DNA of 64,000 nt from Acidobacteriota bacterium (GTDB lineage Bacteria > Acidobacteriota > Terriglobia > Terriglobales > Acidobacteriaceae), in NCBI GenBank assembly GCA_021779695.1, contig JAJYAE010000002.1, positions 1 through 64,000 on the forward strand, in the 5' to 3' direction. The notes beneath the pieces are model-generated. The model saw only the letters and a list, made by a program, of their open reading frames with translations, did not search any database and had not been told where the DNA came from. Both the position numbers and the translations under genes were made by a program. Below, in pieces: positions 17,050 through 25,996 of the stretch. The first letter of the stretch is position 1; each line of letters opens with the position of its first letter.

Positions 17050-17487
17050 TCATTCAGAACCGTATTCCAGGCTCACAATGTGGCCTTCTTCATCCTTAAA
17101 CATAGGGTCAGTTTGCGGTGCCGCCCTCAAGGAGTTGAAGTTCAATGTTGTTTGTTCGTGGCCCTCTGGATGCTGCTCTCGCCACAAGATCAAGAGCAGC
17201 GGGGACATTTCGGACATGACAGCTTTCGTCCGATGAACCTTCGCGTGACAGCCAGGACAGAGGGAAATCATCAAACTAAGAACCGACTTCCCTGGCACCC
17301 GGTGATGAACAATGATCGAGCGCTTGTCTCTACCCGATGCATCACATACACGGCAGCGGTACCCATCGCGCTCCAACACCGCTTCGCGGAGGCCGCCGAA
17401 ATACTCGTCATCCTGTCGCTTCAGGGTGTAGCAGGTCGCGCATAGACCATGCGCGAGAATCTTGGGATTACCGCAAGGGCACAGCAT
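17050..17487 (-). CDS. HNH endonuclease
   Basis: 145 aa from the ATG at 17487; an ATG at 17571 would add 28 residues but overlaps the upstream gene. An N-terminal zinc-binding part CPCGNPKILAHGLCATCY is followed by the HNH fold: CRVCDASG, the IIVHHRVPG segment with the first conserved His, and CPGCHAKVHR with the second Cys pair and catalytic His. HNH proteins of this size are common on plasmids and phages as nicking or homing-type nucleases. It ends about 120 bp before the next minus-strand group. Confidence 0.8.
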   Translation of the reverse strand: MLCPCGNPKILAHGLCATCYTLKRQDDEYFGGLREAVLERDGYRCRVCDASGRDKRSIIVHHRVPGKSVLSLMISLCPGCHAKVHRTKAVMSEMSPLLLILWREQHPEGHEQTTLNFNSLRAAPQTDPMFKDEEGHIVSLEYGSE

Positions 17488-17507
17488 CGCCCTCTGTGAG
17501 CCTTTCT

Positions 17508-17858
17508 TCACTTTGCCTCTACTCCGTGTACTCCAAGGCTGATGTCTGTTTCGATCCAACCCTCTTTCCAAGGTGCCGTACGCTCGTCATCGAAAGGGAT
17601 GCCGTTCACTCTCGCATCGCCGCCAGCGTCGAATAGGAGGCCCCAAGTCTCCGGATAGTCGTCTTCCCTGCCCTCTGCCAGAGCCTTTCTGTGTCGGGCC
17701 AGCTCCAGCATCTCCGTGTCGGCGTCTTCCCAACCGACGCGCCAGCAGTGATGCGCTCCGTCGTAGTCAGGGATGTCCGTGAGACGTGCCCGATACCCGG
17801 CAGCGTACTCGTCTTTGTCCCAATGTCCGTTCAGTGCTCCCAGCCCAGGATGGATCAT
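17508..17858 (-). CDS. Hypothetical acidic protein
   Basis: 116 aa. Acidic and rich in Gly, Trp and Tyr; the stretch YAAGYRARL...HHCWRVGWEDAD is a repeated Gly-Tyr/Gly-Trp pattern distantly like ribosome-modulation-factor proteins, and PWKEGWIE near the end is similar. It lies just upstream of the HNH gene on the same strand. I do not assign a function. Confidence 0.5.
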   Translation of the reverse strand: MIHPGLGALNGHWDKDEYAAGYRARLTDIPDYDGAHHCWRVGWEDADTEMLELARHRKALAEGREDDYPETWGLLFDAGGDARVNGIPFDDERTAPWKEGWIETDISLGVHGVEAK

Positions 17859-18074
17859 CCGGTGTCTCCGCTACAAGTTCCCTGCTGTGCTTCGACCGTT
17901 CTCAAATCACTGTGCTTCCTTAAGATGAGCGAGTTTGACATGTTCCATCAAGTCGCGGACGGCCGCCAGGGCCTCTATAGGATTGTCTTCCATGTGCGAT
18001 CACTCCAGCGGTTTCTTGAACACACCACATTCTTTGTCCAACCATTATCATCCGTCTAGATCAGGAGAACTTCT

Positions 18075-18758
18075 TTGCCACCGATGCTAAACGCTGAAAA
18101 GCTTGCCTACTGGTACCTGCGACTCAACGGCTTCATGACCATAGAGAATTTTATATTGCACGATAAGTCGACGAAAGGCATTGCACAGCGGACCGATGCA
18201 GATATCTACGGCGTGAGATTTCCGTTTAGAGAAGAATTGGATATGCCGGACGACGAACCATTCCGGACACAGCGCGACAAGCCTTTGTTCATCATTGCAG
18301 AGGTCAAGAGTGGAGAATGCAAACTCAACGGTCCGTGGACGGACTCAGGAAAAGAAAACATTCAGTACGTCCTCAGAGCCATCGGTGCTTTCGAGCCTTC
18401 GATCATAGAGGAGGTCGCTGCTGCTCTGTACAAGGGCTACATGTATGAAGACCAGCAACGCAAAATTGAATTGTTTGCCATCGGATCACGTCTCAGCCAA
18501 GAATATCTCGCTGAGCGTCCGGAGTTGAAGCAGATGCTCTTCCGTGACATGACGCAGTTCATTTACAAGCGGTTTCGTGAGTTCAGGATGCAAAAACGCG
18601 ACCACAAGCAGTGGGATCGCGTCGGCCAATATCTATATGCAATGACGGAACATGTACAAGAAGCTGTCTTCGTGGCCGGCATCCTCCGAGAGGCTGGGCT
18701 AGAAGGGCGCAGTGAAGGCTGGTCATCGCCGGATGCGACAACTGAGACTAATCGTTGA
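18075..18758 (+). CDS. PD-(D/E)XK nuclease-like protein facing the mod-res pair
   Basis: 227 aa. The N-terminal part has a possible nuclease core: TDADIYGVRFPF (Asp), then about 35 residues later FIIAEVKSG with the E-x-K signature, followed by helical text. A helical C-terminal half has no known domain to my eye. It ends 11 bp into the 3' end of res, so the two are convergent. Position suggests a part of the restriction locus, but it could be an independent nuclease. The nuclease reading depends on the D...EVK pattern. Confidence 0.55.
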   Translation: MPPMLNAEKLAYWYLRLNGFMTIENFILHDKSTKGIAQRTDADIYGVRFPFREELDMPDDEPFRTQRDKPLFIIAEVKSGECKLNGPWTDSGKENIQYVLRAIGAFEPSIIEEVAAALYKGYMYEDQQRKIELFAIGSRLSQEYLAERPELKQMLFRDMTQFIYKRFREFRMQKRDHKQWDRVGQYLYAMTEHVQEAVFVAGILREAGLEGRSEGWSSPDATTETNR

Positions 18759-21225
18759 ATAGCTGTCGTAGTTGCTCGATCAGTTTGGTTGCCTTTACCT
18801 TGTTACGCACTGTCTCATCCGTAAGGTCGAGCCGCTTGGACGCCTTTCCATCAAGAAGAATAAGTTCGATCCTTCCGAATTTATCCGCATGTTGTGCAGC
18901 AAACTTTGCTAGGCCCGCGGCCTTAGCTGGCGCGTCTGCCAGACTGATCGTGTGGGGTTCGATGATGTCCACAACAAGGTTCCCGCCTTCTGACCGCACG
19001 ACGATAAAATCTGGATACATTGCCCTGAATTCACCATCGACCTCGTAAGGGACGCAGAGAGCCCAAGATTTTCTATCGACATTACGGAGCCAGGCGACCA
19101 CATCTTTTCGTGCTATCTCCCGATCTAAAACGTCCGTCTCCGCCGTGTTAAAGCTCGCTGGAAACAATCCGCCATCGGCGACGTACAAATGCTTCTTCCA
19201 TGTAGTTGCAGCTTGTCGGCCCTGAATTGTGGCGGGGTAAATAATGGGGTCTAGCTCAGGATCAGCCGCGAGGTTTCGTACTTCGCTGTATGCCGAACGG
19301 CTGCCTTCTTCAAGTTTCTTAATTTCATTTTTTTGAGTGCGTAACCACTTTTGAACGGTTTCTTGTGCGACGGTTTCAACGTTTCTGATGAGATCGGGAT
19401 CTATACACAGAGCGAAGAGTTCCAGCTTCGCGCGGTCGCGGGAAGATGGATCGGCCGCAACGCGCTCGCGCCACCAAACCTTATGAAGTCCCTCGTTTAG
19501 CTTCCGGCCTGCGGCCTCGAACAGATCTTCCACGTTTTCAGAAGCGATATCGACTTTAACGACTCCGCCATCTCGACTTGCGGCCGCGCCAACCTCCCAA
19601 TTGACGGTTTCGATTTCAATCTGACCTCTCTCCTCGACAATCTCCTTGAACCTATCGGTCCCTTTGACCCGAAGATGCTCTGCATTCAGCACTCCGAAGA
19701 TTGCATCTTTAGCGGCGGCGAGCGCGTCCTCGTCAATCTCATCGTTTGTTAGAAGACGGGCAAGCTTCATAAGTCGGCGTATCTGGCTGGCCTTTCGCTT
19801 TCGCGGAACAATATACGAAGGTAGGTCTTCAAGAGCCTTGAAGAATCGATCGCTACGCGGCGCTCTTTGGAGTTCTACAACATCGTCCGCGTCCTGTACT
19901 TCCACGGGTGGCAGACTATCGTCGTCGGGCTTCGAAAGTTTGGCGATCACCTTTCGCAGACCCGCTGCATCGTAGTGGGGCAAGTAAAGAGTCACCGTGT
20001 TCAGCGTCTCGTTGTCGATGATCTTTCTAGCCAGAGGTGTACGCACCATTCGTCCGACGAGCTGCGCAATGTGCGTGTAATCGGCGGCGGCGCGGAACGA
20101 CATCATCACCTCTGCCCGAGGACAATCCCAACCTGTGTTTAGGCTGCTTTTAAAGAAGACGACACGGACTAATGGATCATCTTGAATGTCGGAAGGAGCA
20201 ATATAACGAACGTCAACGCCGCCCATCGGTATAGTCGCCTGCTGCTGAAAGGAGTGCGCAAAAGCATCGTTGGGAAGTGTGCCCAACACTTCTCTGAGCA
20301 TGCGCATAGCTTGAGGAATATCCGTTTCTGAAATGCCCTTAGCGTTCGAAGCGTCCTCGACCTGGACCACCATGAGGGGCGAAACTTCCGGTTCGTCTTG
20401 CGCAGCGCAGTAGTTCGACCACTGCTCCGTAAACACTTTCAAGGAGAGGGCTGCTTCACGCAGCATCGTCATATCCGTGGGCTGCTCTTTTTTGGGGTGG
20501 TGCAGAATGATGCTTTCTTTAATAAGCCCCGAAAGCCTAACGTCTGCGACTTCTACATCTACGGGCCTGTTTGTTCTTCTTGTTCCGACGATCAACCTGT
20601 TAAATCGTTCGGGCGTCGCAGAGATACCCACTACAACAGGGACGGGAGTGAGTTCGTTCGGAACGCCCTTGATGAATTTCTGAATGATCGATGCGGCCTC
20701 AGCCTGCTCGTCTCCTTCCGACATTCCCCGATGCGCCTCGTCGACAATAACGAAGAATTTGCCCGGCCGGGCGTCGACCGTGTTCTTTATGATCTCCCAG
20801 ATGCTAAAGGTGCGTTTGTCGCTACGCGATACGAGTCCGGCACCCTTTGCCAGCTTTTGAATATTCAGAAAGTGAACGGCACCGGCATCGAGAGATTCTT
20901 GGTTAAACCCGGCATCCAGAACGACTAGATCCTCACTGCTGAGGACGGAGCTGGTTGCAAGCATCTTCTTTCGCGTCTGAATGTTGAGCTCGGGCTGATC
21001 TGTAATCCAAAGAAACGTGGCATCGGGAATCGGAGCGTATTCCTCGTCGCCTTGAAGGAGTATCTCGATCGCCCGCGTCAACATGACCGTTTTCCCCGAT
21101 CCGGTCGGTGACGATAAGCACACCGACTGAAGATCGCCAGTGCGGGAATCCCTAGCAGCGCCTCTTATGTAGCGCACCAATTGCACTACCGCGTCATCCT
21201 GAAAATCTTTCAGCTTCAGTCTCAT
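18748..21225 (-). CDS. res: Type III-like restriction subunit, SF2 helicase (Res)
   Basis: 825 aa. Helicase motifs are in order: Q-like region and Walker A SPTGSGKTVML (about 40-50), motif II DEAHRG (about 161-166), motif III GISATPERF, and the C-terminal RecA domain with NTGWDCPRAEVMMSF and QLVGRMVRTP (motif VI). The C-terminal region has YPDFIVVR followed by LVVDIIEPH, in the place of a PD-(D/E)XK site, but with Glu-Pro-His instead of E-x-K. It is translationally coupled to mod by a 4-bp ATGA overlap. It is expected to translocate and cut DNA not protected by Mod, if the nuclease is active. Confidence 0.88.
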   Translation of the reverse strand: MRLKLKDFQDDAVVQLVRYIRGAARDSRTGDLQSVCLSSPTGSGKTVMLTRAIEILLQGDEEYAPIPDATFLWITDQPELNIQTRKKMLATSSVLSSEDLVVLDAGFNQESLDAGAVHFLNIQKLAKGAGLVSRSDKRTFSIWEIIKNTVDARPGKFFVIVDEAHRGMSEGDEQAEAASIIQKFIKGVPNELTPVPVVVGISATPERFNRLIVGTRRTNRPVDVEVADVRLSGLIKESIILHHPKKEQPTDMTMLREAALSLKVFTEQWSNYCAAQDEPEVSPLMVVQVEDASNAKGISETDIPQAMRMLREVLGTLPNDAFAHSFQQQATIPMGGVDVRYIAPSDIQDDPLVRVVFFKSSLNTGWDCPRAEVMMSFRAAADYTHIAQLVGRMVRTPLARKIIDNETLNTVTLYLPHYDAAGLRKVIAKLSKPDDDSLPPVEVQDADDVVELQRAPRSDRFFKALEDLPSYIVPRKRKASQIRRLMKLARLLTNDEIDEDALAAAKDAIFGVLNAEHLRVKGTDRFKEIVEERGQIEIETVNWEVGAAASRDGGVVKVDIASENVEDLFEAAGRKLNEGLHKVWWRERVAADPSSRDRAKLELFALCIDPDLIRNVETVAQETVQKWLRTQKNEIKKLEEGSRSAYSEVRNLAADPELDPIIYPATIQGRQAATTWKKHLYVADGGLFPASFNTAETDVLDREIARKDVVAWLRNVDRKSWALCVPYEVDGEFRAMYPDFIVVRSEGGNLVVDIIEPHTISLADAPAKAAGLAKFAAQHADKFGRIELILLDGKASKRLDLTDETVRNKVKATKLIEQLRQLFND

Positions 21226-23342
21226 AGGTTGTGTCTCGTGTTGATTCTGAAATTTCTCAAATAATCCCGGTATAACATCGACGTAACTAGCTTGCCGGGT
21301 AATGCGGATCGCATCTCAGCGAACGCATCTTCCGAATCGGTCACGATCCAAACATGTGTGACATCTGACCTGTGCTCTAAAGCTTTTGTGAATTTGCGAA
21401 AAGCCTTTTCTTGAAAGATCACGGCAAAGGGCGACGCGCTTGGTATTAGAAACTCTCCTGTAAGTTCCATACCTTCTCTACTGCCGATGCCTCCGGCGGC
21501 AAGCCATAGGGACGGGAGTATTGCGCTAAATTGATTCCCAAGATCTATCTCGTCTGGATCAAGATAATCGACTCGGAAAAACTCTACATTCTCTTCAAGG
21601 CCTTTTGCGTATGGCCTTCCATCGATGTGCTCACCTGGGACTTTTGTTCCATCCGCCCGGCGGCCTGTGATAACTGCCTTGCACCTTGGGCGCGTGACCA
21701 TCTCGAAAATGCCGTTCTTTTCGTATTCCGGTTCGCCTCTGAAAACGCCTTTCTTGTGGAGCTTGCTGGCGACTTCGGCTTCCACTTCATTGTTTGTTAC
21801 GAGAATGCAGCGACGATTGCCGTTGTCGCTCGCGTTGAGCAGAGCTGTCGCATGCAAGGTGGTTCCCGAGCCGGCAAAGTAATCCAAAATAAGTGCGTTG
21901 GGTTTATTCCGCAAGACCGCAGCAAGACAGTCCTGCACCGCATAAACAGATTTCGGGAATGAAAATGCACGTCCACCGAGTAGATCACGCAACACGTCCG
22001 TCCCACCAACGCCGGCGTCGTGCCGGGATCGATGCCACACGGTTTTCATTCTGCGGGTTGAAGTTTCTGTATATCGAACGTCAACGACATTTCGGACCTC
22101 ATCGCGGCTCACGATTTCAAGAACACCGCTGAGAATCTGCTCCTGAGGCTCTTTGCTTAGATAGCTCACCGCCCAGGTGTTTCGTTTAGGATCATGCTCT
22201 CCAAGCGCGACATACCCTTTTGCGATGAGCTGACGCAAGGTAGAAGGACCGACCCCCCAGTTGCCTAGCGATCCGTCTCGCCGTATCGGCCACACCTTGG
22301 TGAGGCCTTTGCTTTTAGATTTCAAATTCGGCGCTTCTTCGAATGGAAGCGGATCTCCGGCGTCCAGCACTGCGCCGCGTTTCGGGTCGATCAGCACCGG
22401 GTAAAACATTTTCTTACGATCTTGCCTGCGGGCGTTGGTGCCTGAACGTAGAAGCCCCTTCCACCGTGGCTTCTTGGCATCACCCTCTTCATCGACATTC
22501 TCTTCGTCGTCCGTACCCGGAGATAACAAGTCGTCTCCGCGGCCGACGGTCGCGGAATTACCCAAAAAAGTGAAAAAGGCATATTCATCGACACGAGAGA
22601 ACCGGCCCTGCGTAACACCTTTCGGATTAATGACAATCGTCACCATCTGGCGATACGCCTCTGGAAACATTCTTTCCAGCAACATGCCAAGGTGATGAAC
22701 CTCGTGCTCGTCAATTGTAACGATGAGGACGCCGTTTGGCTTGAGAAGTTGTTTCGCCAGGCGCAGGCGTTTTTCCATGAAGCCCAACCACTTACTATGT
22801 CGCCAGGCGTCTTTGCTGTCGACGTAGTGGTTGTTATATTTCCAATCTTTGGAGCCGGTGTTATAGGGAGGATCGATATAAATGCAATCAACAAGGCCTT
22901 CGTAGAGGTAGACGAAGAGTTGGAGAGCGTGAAAATTCTCTCCGTTGATGACTGCGTGATAAGGCTTATCGGCGGCGCCACCCTCGATCGAACCTAGAGA
23001 GGTGAGGGCTGGAAAGATCGGATCACCAAAACGCTTTACGACAATAACTTCATTCGCAGTGGCGCTCTCTTCCGCGCCCCCCGCCTCGGGCACCATCGTA
23101 ATTTTGCCCCGGGAGGTAAGAGCTTTAACTTGGTAGAGCTTTCCACCGCTGATATAGCTTCGACGCTGAACCGTTGCACCAATGAAAACGGGGAAATGCA
23201 GAAGCGCCGTCGTCTCCGGGACGTGTTCTTCGAACACCAAGCCGAAACGCTGCCGACGCTTCACGTCCGATAGGGCCGTTTCTAGCTTCTGTCGCAGGTT
23301 TTTGTCAGTGACTTGTGTGAGGAGTTCGTCTATTCGTGCCAT
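21222..23342 (-). CDS. mod: Type III-like DNA adenine methyltransferase (Mod)
   Basis: 706 aa from the ATG at 23342, which follows an AGAGGG box; an upstream ATG at 23363 is less likely. Catalytic motif IV DPPYNTGSKDWKYN (about residue 155) comes first, and the AdoMet-binding motif I LDYFAGSGTTLHAT (about 480) comes near the C-terminus, the order of beta-class N6-adenine methyltransferases. The long middle part is the target-recognition region. It modifies host and plasmid DNA and gives sequence specificity to Res. Confidence 0.92.
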   Translation of the reverse strand: MARIDELLTQVTDKNLRQKLETALSDVKRRQRFGLVFEEHVPETTALLHFPVFIGATVQRRSYISGGKLYQVKALTSRGKITMVPEAGGAEESATANEVIVVKRFGDPIFPALTSLGSIEGGAADKPYHAVINGENFHALQLFVYLYEGLVDCIYIDPPYNTGSKDWKYNNHYVDSKDAWRHSKWLGFMEKRLRLAKQLLKPNGVLIVTIDEHEVHHLGMLLERMFPEAYRQMVTIVINPKGVTQGRFSRVDEYAFFTFLGNSATVGRGDDLLSPGTDDEENVDEEGDAKKPRWKGLLRSGTNARRQDRKKMFYPVLIDPKRGAVLDAGDPLPFEEAPNLKSKSKGLTKVWPIRRDGSLGNWGVGPSTLRQLIAKGYVALGEHDPKRNTWAVSYLSKEPQEQILSGVLEIVSRDEVRNVVDVRYTETSTRRMKTVWHRSRHDAGVGGTDVLRDLLGGRAFSFPKSVYAVQDCLAAVLRNKPNALILDYFAGSGTTLHATALLNASDNGNRRCILVTNNEVEAEVASKLHKKGVFRGEPEYEKNGIFEMVTRPRCKAVITGRRADGTKVPGEHIDGRPYAKGLEENVEFFRVDYLDPDEIDLGNQFSAILPSLWLAAGGIGSREGMELTGEFLIPSASPFAVIFQEKAFRKFTKALEHRSDVTHVWIVTDSEDAFAEMRSALPGKLVTSMLYRDYLRNFRINTRHNL

Positions 23343-23856
23343 TCGCCCTCTAATAGTAACCACTGCGGATGACTAGATACAAAAAGTCACGTATTTGCAG
23401 TAGTTTAGGTATGGTTACTTCTGGAAGCCAGAGTTTATCGCGCCATGATACCCAACACGGAACCCAAACGATCTTCGCCATTTGTTCGCTATGCAATAAA
23501 CTACAGCACCGCGGTCATCTTTCGACAAAAAGAATGGCGATTATCACAACTCTCCAAGAACCGCTGTCACTGCGAGAGAAGCAACCCTCTTCGATAGCCT
23601 CTAAACAACTGTAAGCACAAACTACGGACCCACCGACGGAGGGAGGAGGGTCTCCTCCCTGCTGCAGCCGGCGAAGGACTGCCGTCTTGCGTCACCCACC
23701 TTGTATGTTGCGAATCGAGGCGTAACGATGGATTGCGCTTCGGCGGAGAGGCCGTACCCACCTGAGGCCGGGGTAATCCTGAGCCTGTCGCAGAGATCGG
23801 CCGCCGTCCCTCTCTTATTACGCCGTGGAGAATCGGAGGCCGTTGAGCCTGCATGT
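23343..23856. other. Intergenic stretch without a convincing gene
   Basis: About 510 bp between the mod start and the end of the next minus-strand gene. The first 60 bp upstream of mod probably hold its promoter. I see no good reading frame or strong hairpin in the rest. Confidence 0.4.
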
Positions 23857-24264
23857 TCAAGGTCGGCGACAAGAGTGCGTCCGTAACGGCGGACAGGGTG
23901 CCGTCAGCAACAAGATGTACGACACACCCATCGCAATGATGTGCAGGCGGACCCATCCGGGCCAGCGCTTGCGCCTAGCGGTGCGCCCAATCAGGGCCGC
24001 TGCGAAAGACAGGCCCCCAAGGATAAATAAGGGATTATCCCTGGTCCAATGGACCGCGGACAATCCGCTTGCCGAAATAACGACCGCCGATAGGCACCAA
24101 AAATAGATGGTGCCGAATTTCGGATGGCGACCCTGGCGTTTTGCGCTCAACATCGCAACGGCGCCAGTGATGACGCACGCGAGGCCCAGCAGAACATGGA
24201 TCGCCACGATCGTAAGAAATATGGGCGAGGTAGACGGCACCTCTACACCGGCCACGTTGGTCAT
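23857..24264 (-). CDS. Small four-helix membrane protein (DUF2306-like)
   Basis: 135 aa, four predicted membrane helices (about residues 15-40, 50-68, 80-95, 108-125). Features such as HVLLGLACVITGAVAMLSAKRQGRHPKFGTIYFW recall the DUF2306 group, where conserved His residues face the membrane. The last dozen residues (after LLLTAP) are Cys/Arg-rich and may be read-through after a truncation. It is downstream of the TetR gene in the same direction. Confidence 0.6.
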   Translation of the reverse strand: MTNVAGVEVPSTSPIFLTIVAIHVLLGLACVITGAVAMLSAKRQGRHPKFGTIYFWCLSAVVISASGLSAVHWTRDNPLFILGGLSFAAALIGRTARRKRWPGWVRLHIIAMGVSYILLLTAPCPPLRTHSCRRP

Positions 24265-24330
24265 ATTCCTAGACCCCGCATTTTCTCGAAAATCGACTTT
24301 CTAGCGTGCGCCCCGAATATCGGATCGTGT

Positions 24331-24987
24331 TCATCGCTCGGCATCCAAACCTCTGAGGAATAGCTCAGCGGTATGTTTGGCCATAGCATCTCGCTCGCGT
24401 CGATTCTGCTTTAGGTTCGTTGATGTAAACAGGATGGTCTCGGCAAGTGCAAGGTACTGGACCATCCCAACAAGACTAGCGACCGCGCGGCGGGTGTCCA
24501 GGTCCGCGCGGAATGCACCGGTGGCTTTGCCCTCGTCGATTAAGGAACCGATCTGTGCAGCGTGACTGTCGGCATGCCGTTGGATCTCGGCAGCGAGCGT
24601 CCGGTCCCCTTCGAGCATCGCGCGGTGCAACATTCGCAGCGTCGCTGCTTCCGCAAGCGTGATCCTCACCCATTCGCTGATGAAATGCGCAAGCCGGTCC
24701 CTGGGCAACCCGTTCTTCACTGTGGCGTGCGCCAGCAAAGCAGCCACTCGACTTGCCGCACCTTCGAGAGCGGCACGGAACAGGCCAAATTTGTTGCCGA
24801 AGTAGTAGTAGATGAGTTGACTGTTAACTTGCGCCGCAGCGGCAACCTGACGAATTGTTGTGCCTTGAATTCCGTTTGAGGCGAAGAGCGGCGTCGCCGC
24901 GGTCAGGATCGCGCTCCTCGTTGCCGAGCTTGCTGGTTCAGGCTCGGTCCTTGGCTTGCGCTGAGATGGCGCTGCACTTTGTCTCAT
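24331..24987 (-). CDS. TetR-family repressor
   Basis: 218 aa. The N-terminal TetR helix-turn-helix is clear: AILTAATPLFASNGIQGTTIRQVAAAAQVNSQLIYYYFGNKF (about 25-68, read in two parts here). The C-terminal ligand-binding part is helical. The ATG at 24987 overlaps the stop of the upstream gene (ATGA), so the start is set there. It probably controls this operon and senses a small hydrophobic ligand. Confidence 0.88.
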   Translation of the reverse strand: MRQSAAPSQRKPRTEPEPASSATRSAILTAATPLFASNGIQGTTIRQVAAAAQVNSQLIYYYFGNKFGLFRAALEGAASRVAALLAHATVKNGLPRDRLAHFISEWVRITLAEAATLRMLHRAMLEGDRTLAAEIQRHADSHAAQIGSLIDEGKATGAFRADLDTRRAVASLVGMVQYLALAETILFTSTNLKQNRRERDAMAKHTAELFLRGLDAER

Positions 24988-25541
24988 CGACTGCCTGCCA
25001 GCGCGATAGTCGCCCACAGCGCCGCCCCGAAGTTTAGGACCTGGAGCACAGCACGCAAGTTATGCCAAAACTCAAAGCGATCGAGAACGCGTGCGAGATT
25101 GGCCTCGTCTGTGGGCTCGTACTTGCGTTGGCTGAGATTGATTGGTGCGGCACGGGCTGTGACGAGCGAGTGCAGAATCGCGAGGATCGCCGAAATGTCG
25201 AGCGGTGCCTGCAATGTGCCGGGAAGTCTACAAAGATGCCCGCTAATAGCGGCGGCGAGAGCACAGAGGAGGGTTCCGATTCCAATCGGAGGATAGAGAA
25301 AGAGGCCGTTTCCCTGATCGCCAGCCCTGCTGTACGCCGAGTACGCCACGACACCGATCCGGCGGCGCGCCGGGAGCTGCTTGATCGACTGATCCAGACT
25401 CATACCTGCTCCCGGCCCAATTAGGGCCGTGGTCGCGACGGCAAGTATCAACGTAATCTGCAAGAGTCCCCCTAGGGAGGTGCTCTTCGAGCCTAGCGAT
25501 TCCTGCGTCCGAATGTCAATCAATCGCCTGATTGAAACCAT
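24984..25541 (-). CDS. Small membrane protein (DUF1772-like), first gene of TetR operon
   Basis: 185 aa with about four hydrophobic segments (28-50, 88-110, 115-130, 165-182) and a conserved-looking FEFWHNLRAVLQVLNFGAALW end, as in DUF1772 (anthrone-oxygenase-like) proteins. It overlaps the tetR start by 4 bp. The function of such proteins on plasmids is not clear. Confidence 0.6.
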   Translation of the reverse strand: MVSIRRLIDIRTQESLGSKSTSLGGLLQITLILAVATTALIGPGAGMSLDQSIKQLPARRRIGVVAYSAYSRAGDQGNGLFLYPPIGIGTLLCALAAAISGHLCRLPGTLQAPLDISAILAILHSLVTARAAPINLSQRKYEPTDEANLARVLDRFEFWHNLRAVLQVLNFGAALWATIALAGSR

Positions 25542-25996
25542 GATGATTTGCGACCCGATGCAATTTCTTGCTTTGACTCACTGCAGTCAGGTCCAGGCAG
25601 GCTGAATTCCAAAAGAGAAATACCCCCTCTGACACCCCTAAAGAGAAAAGAAAAAGCTTGTAAAGCGAGAGAGAATCTCAGCGGGCCGTTCCCTCCCGCA
25701 ACTCCCTCCCAATAATCAGGCACGCTGCCGCGTGCAAAGCGGAAGACAAGCCTGGCTAAGGGGCTCTGCCCCGATCGCGCGCCACAAGGGGCTTCCCCAA
25801 TCTTCCGCGCTTCGCTTGTGCAGACCTCCGCTGCGCTTCGCCCTTTCCGCTCCGGCTTCGCCTGCTCTCCAAGGGTGGGGAGACCCCTCCCCTTGCAGCT
25901 TGCTACCCCCGCCTTCGCCAGGAGGCGTTCGGCATATGGATGCCGCGATTCAACGCGGAACAGCCAAAAGCCAGAACCAAGGAGAGCAAAGCCACC
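25542..25996 (+). promoter_or_regulatory. Hairpin-rich leader before ardC
   Basis: 455 bp without a convincing gene. It contains several G-C hairpins read on the plus strand: GGGGC-TCT-GCCCC at 25760-25772, GGGG-CTT-CCCC at 25788-25798 and GGGG-AGA-CCCC at 25877-25887 inside a longer AAGGG/CCCTT stem. Such structured DNA before leading-region genes can act as a promoter when single-stranded (as Frpo does on F), letting ardC be expressed immediately after entry. This is inference from position and structure. Confidence 0.4.
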
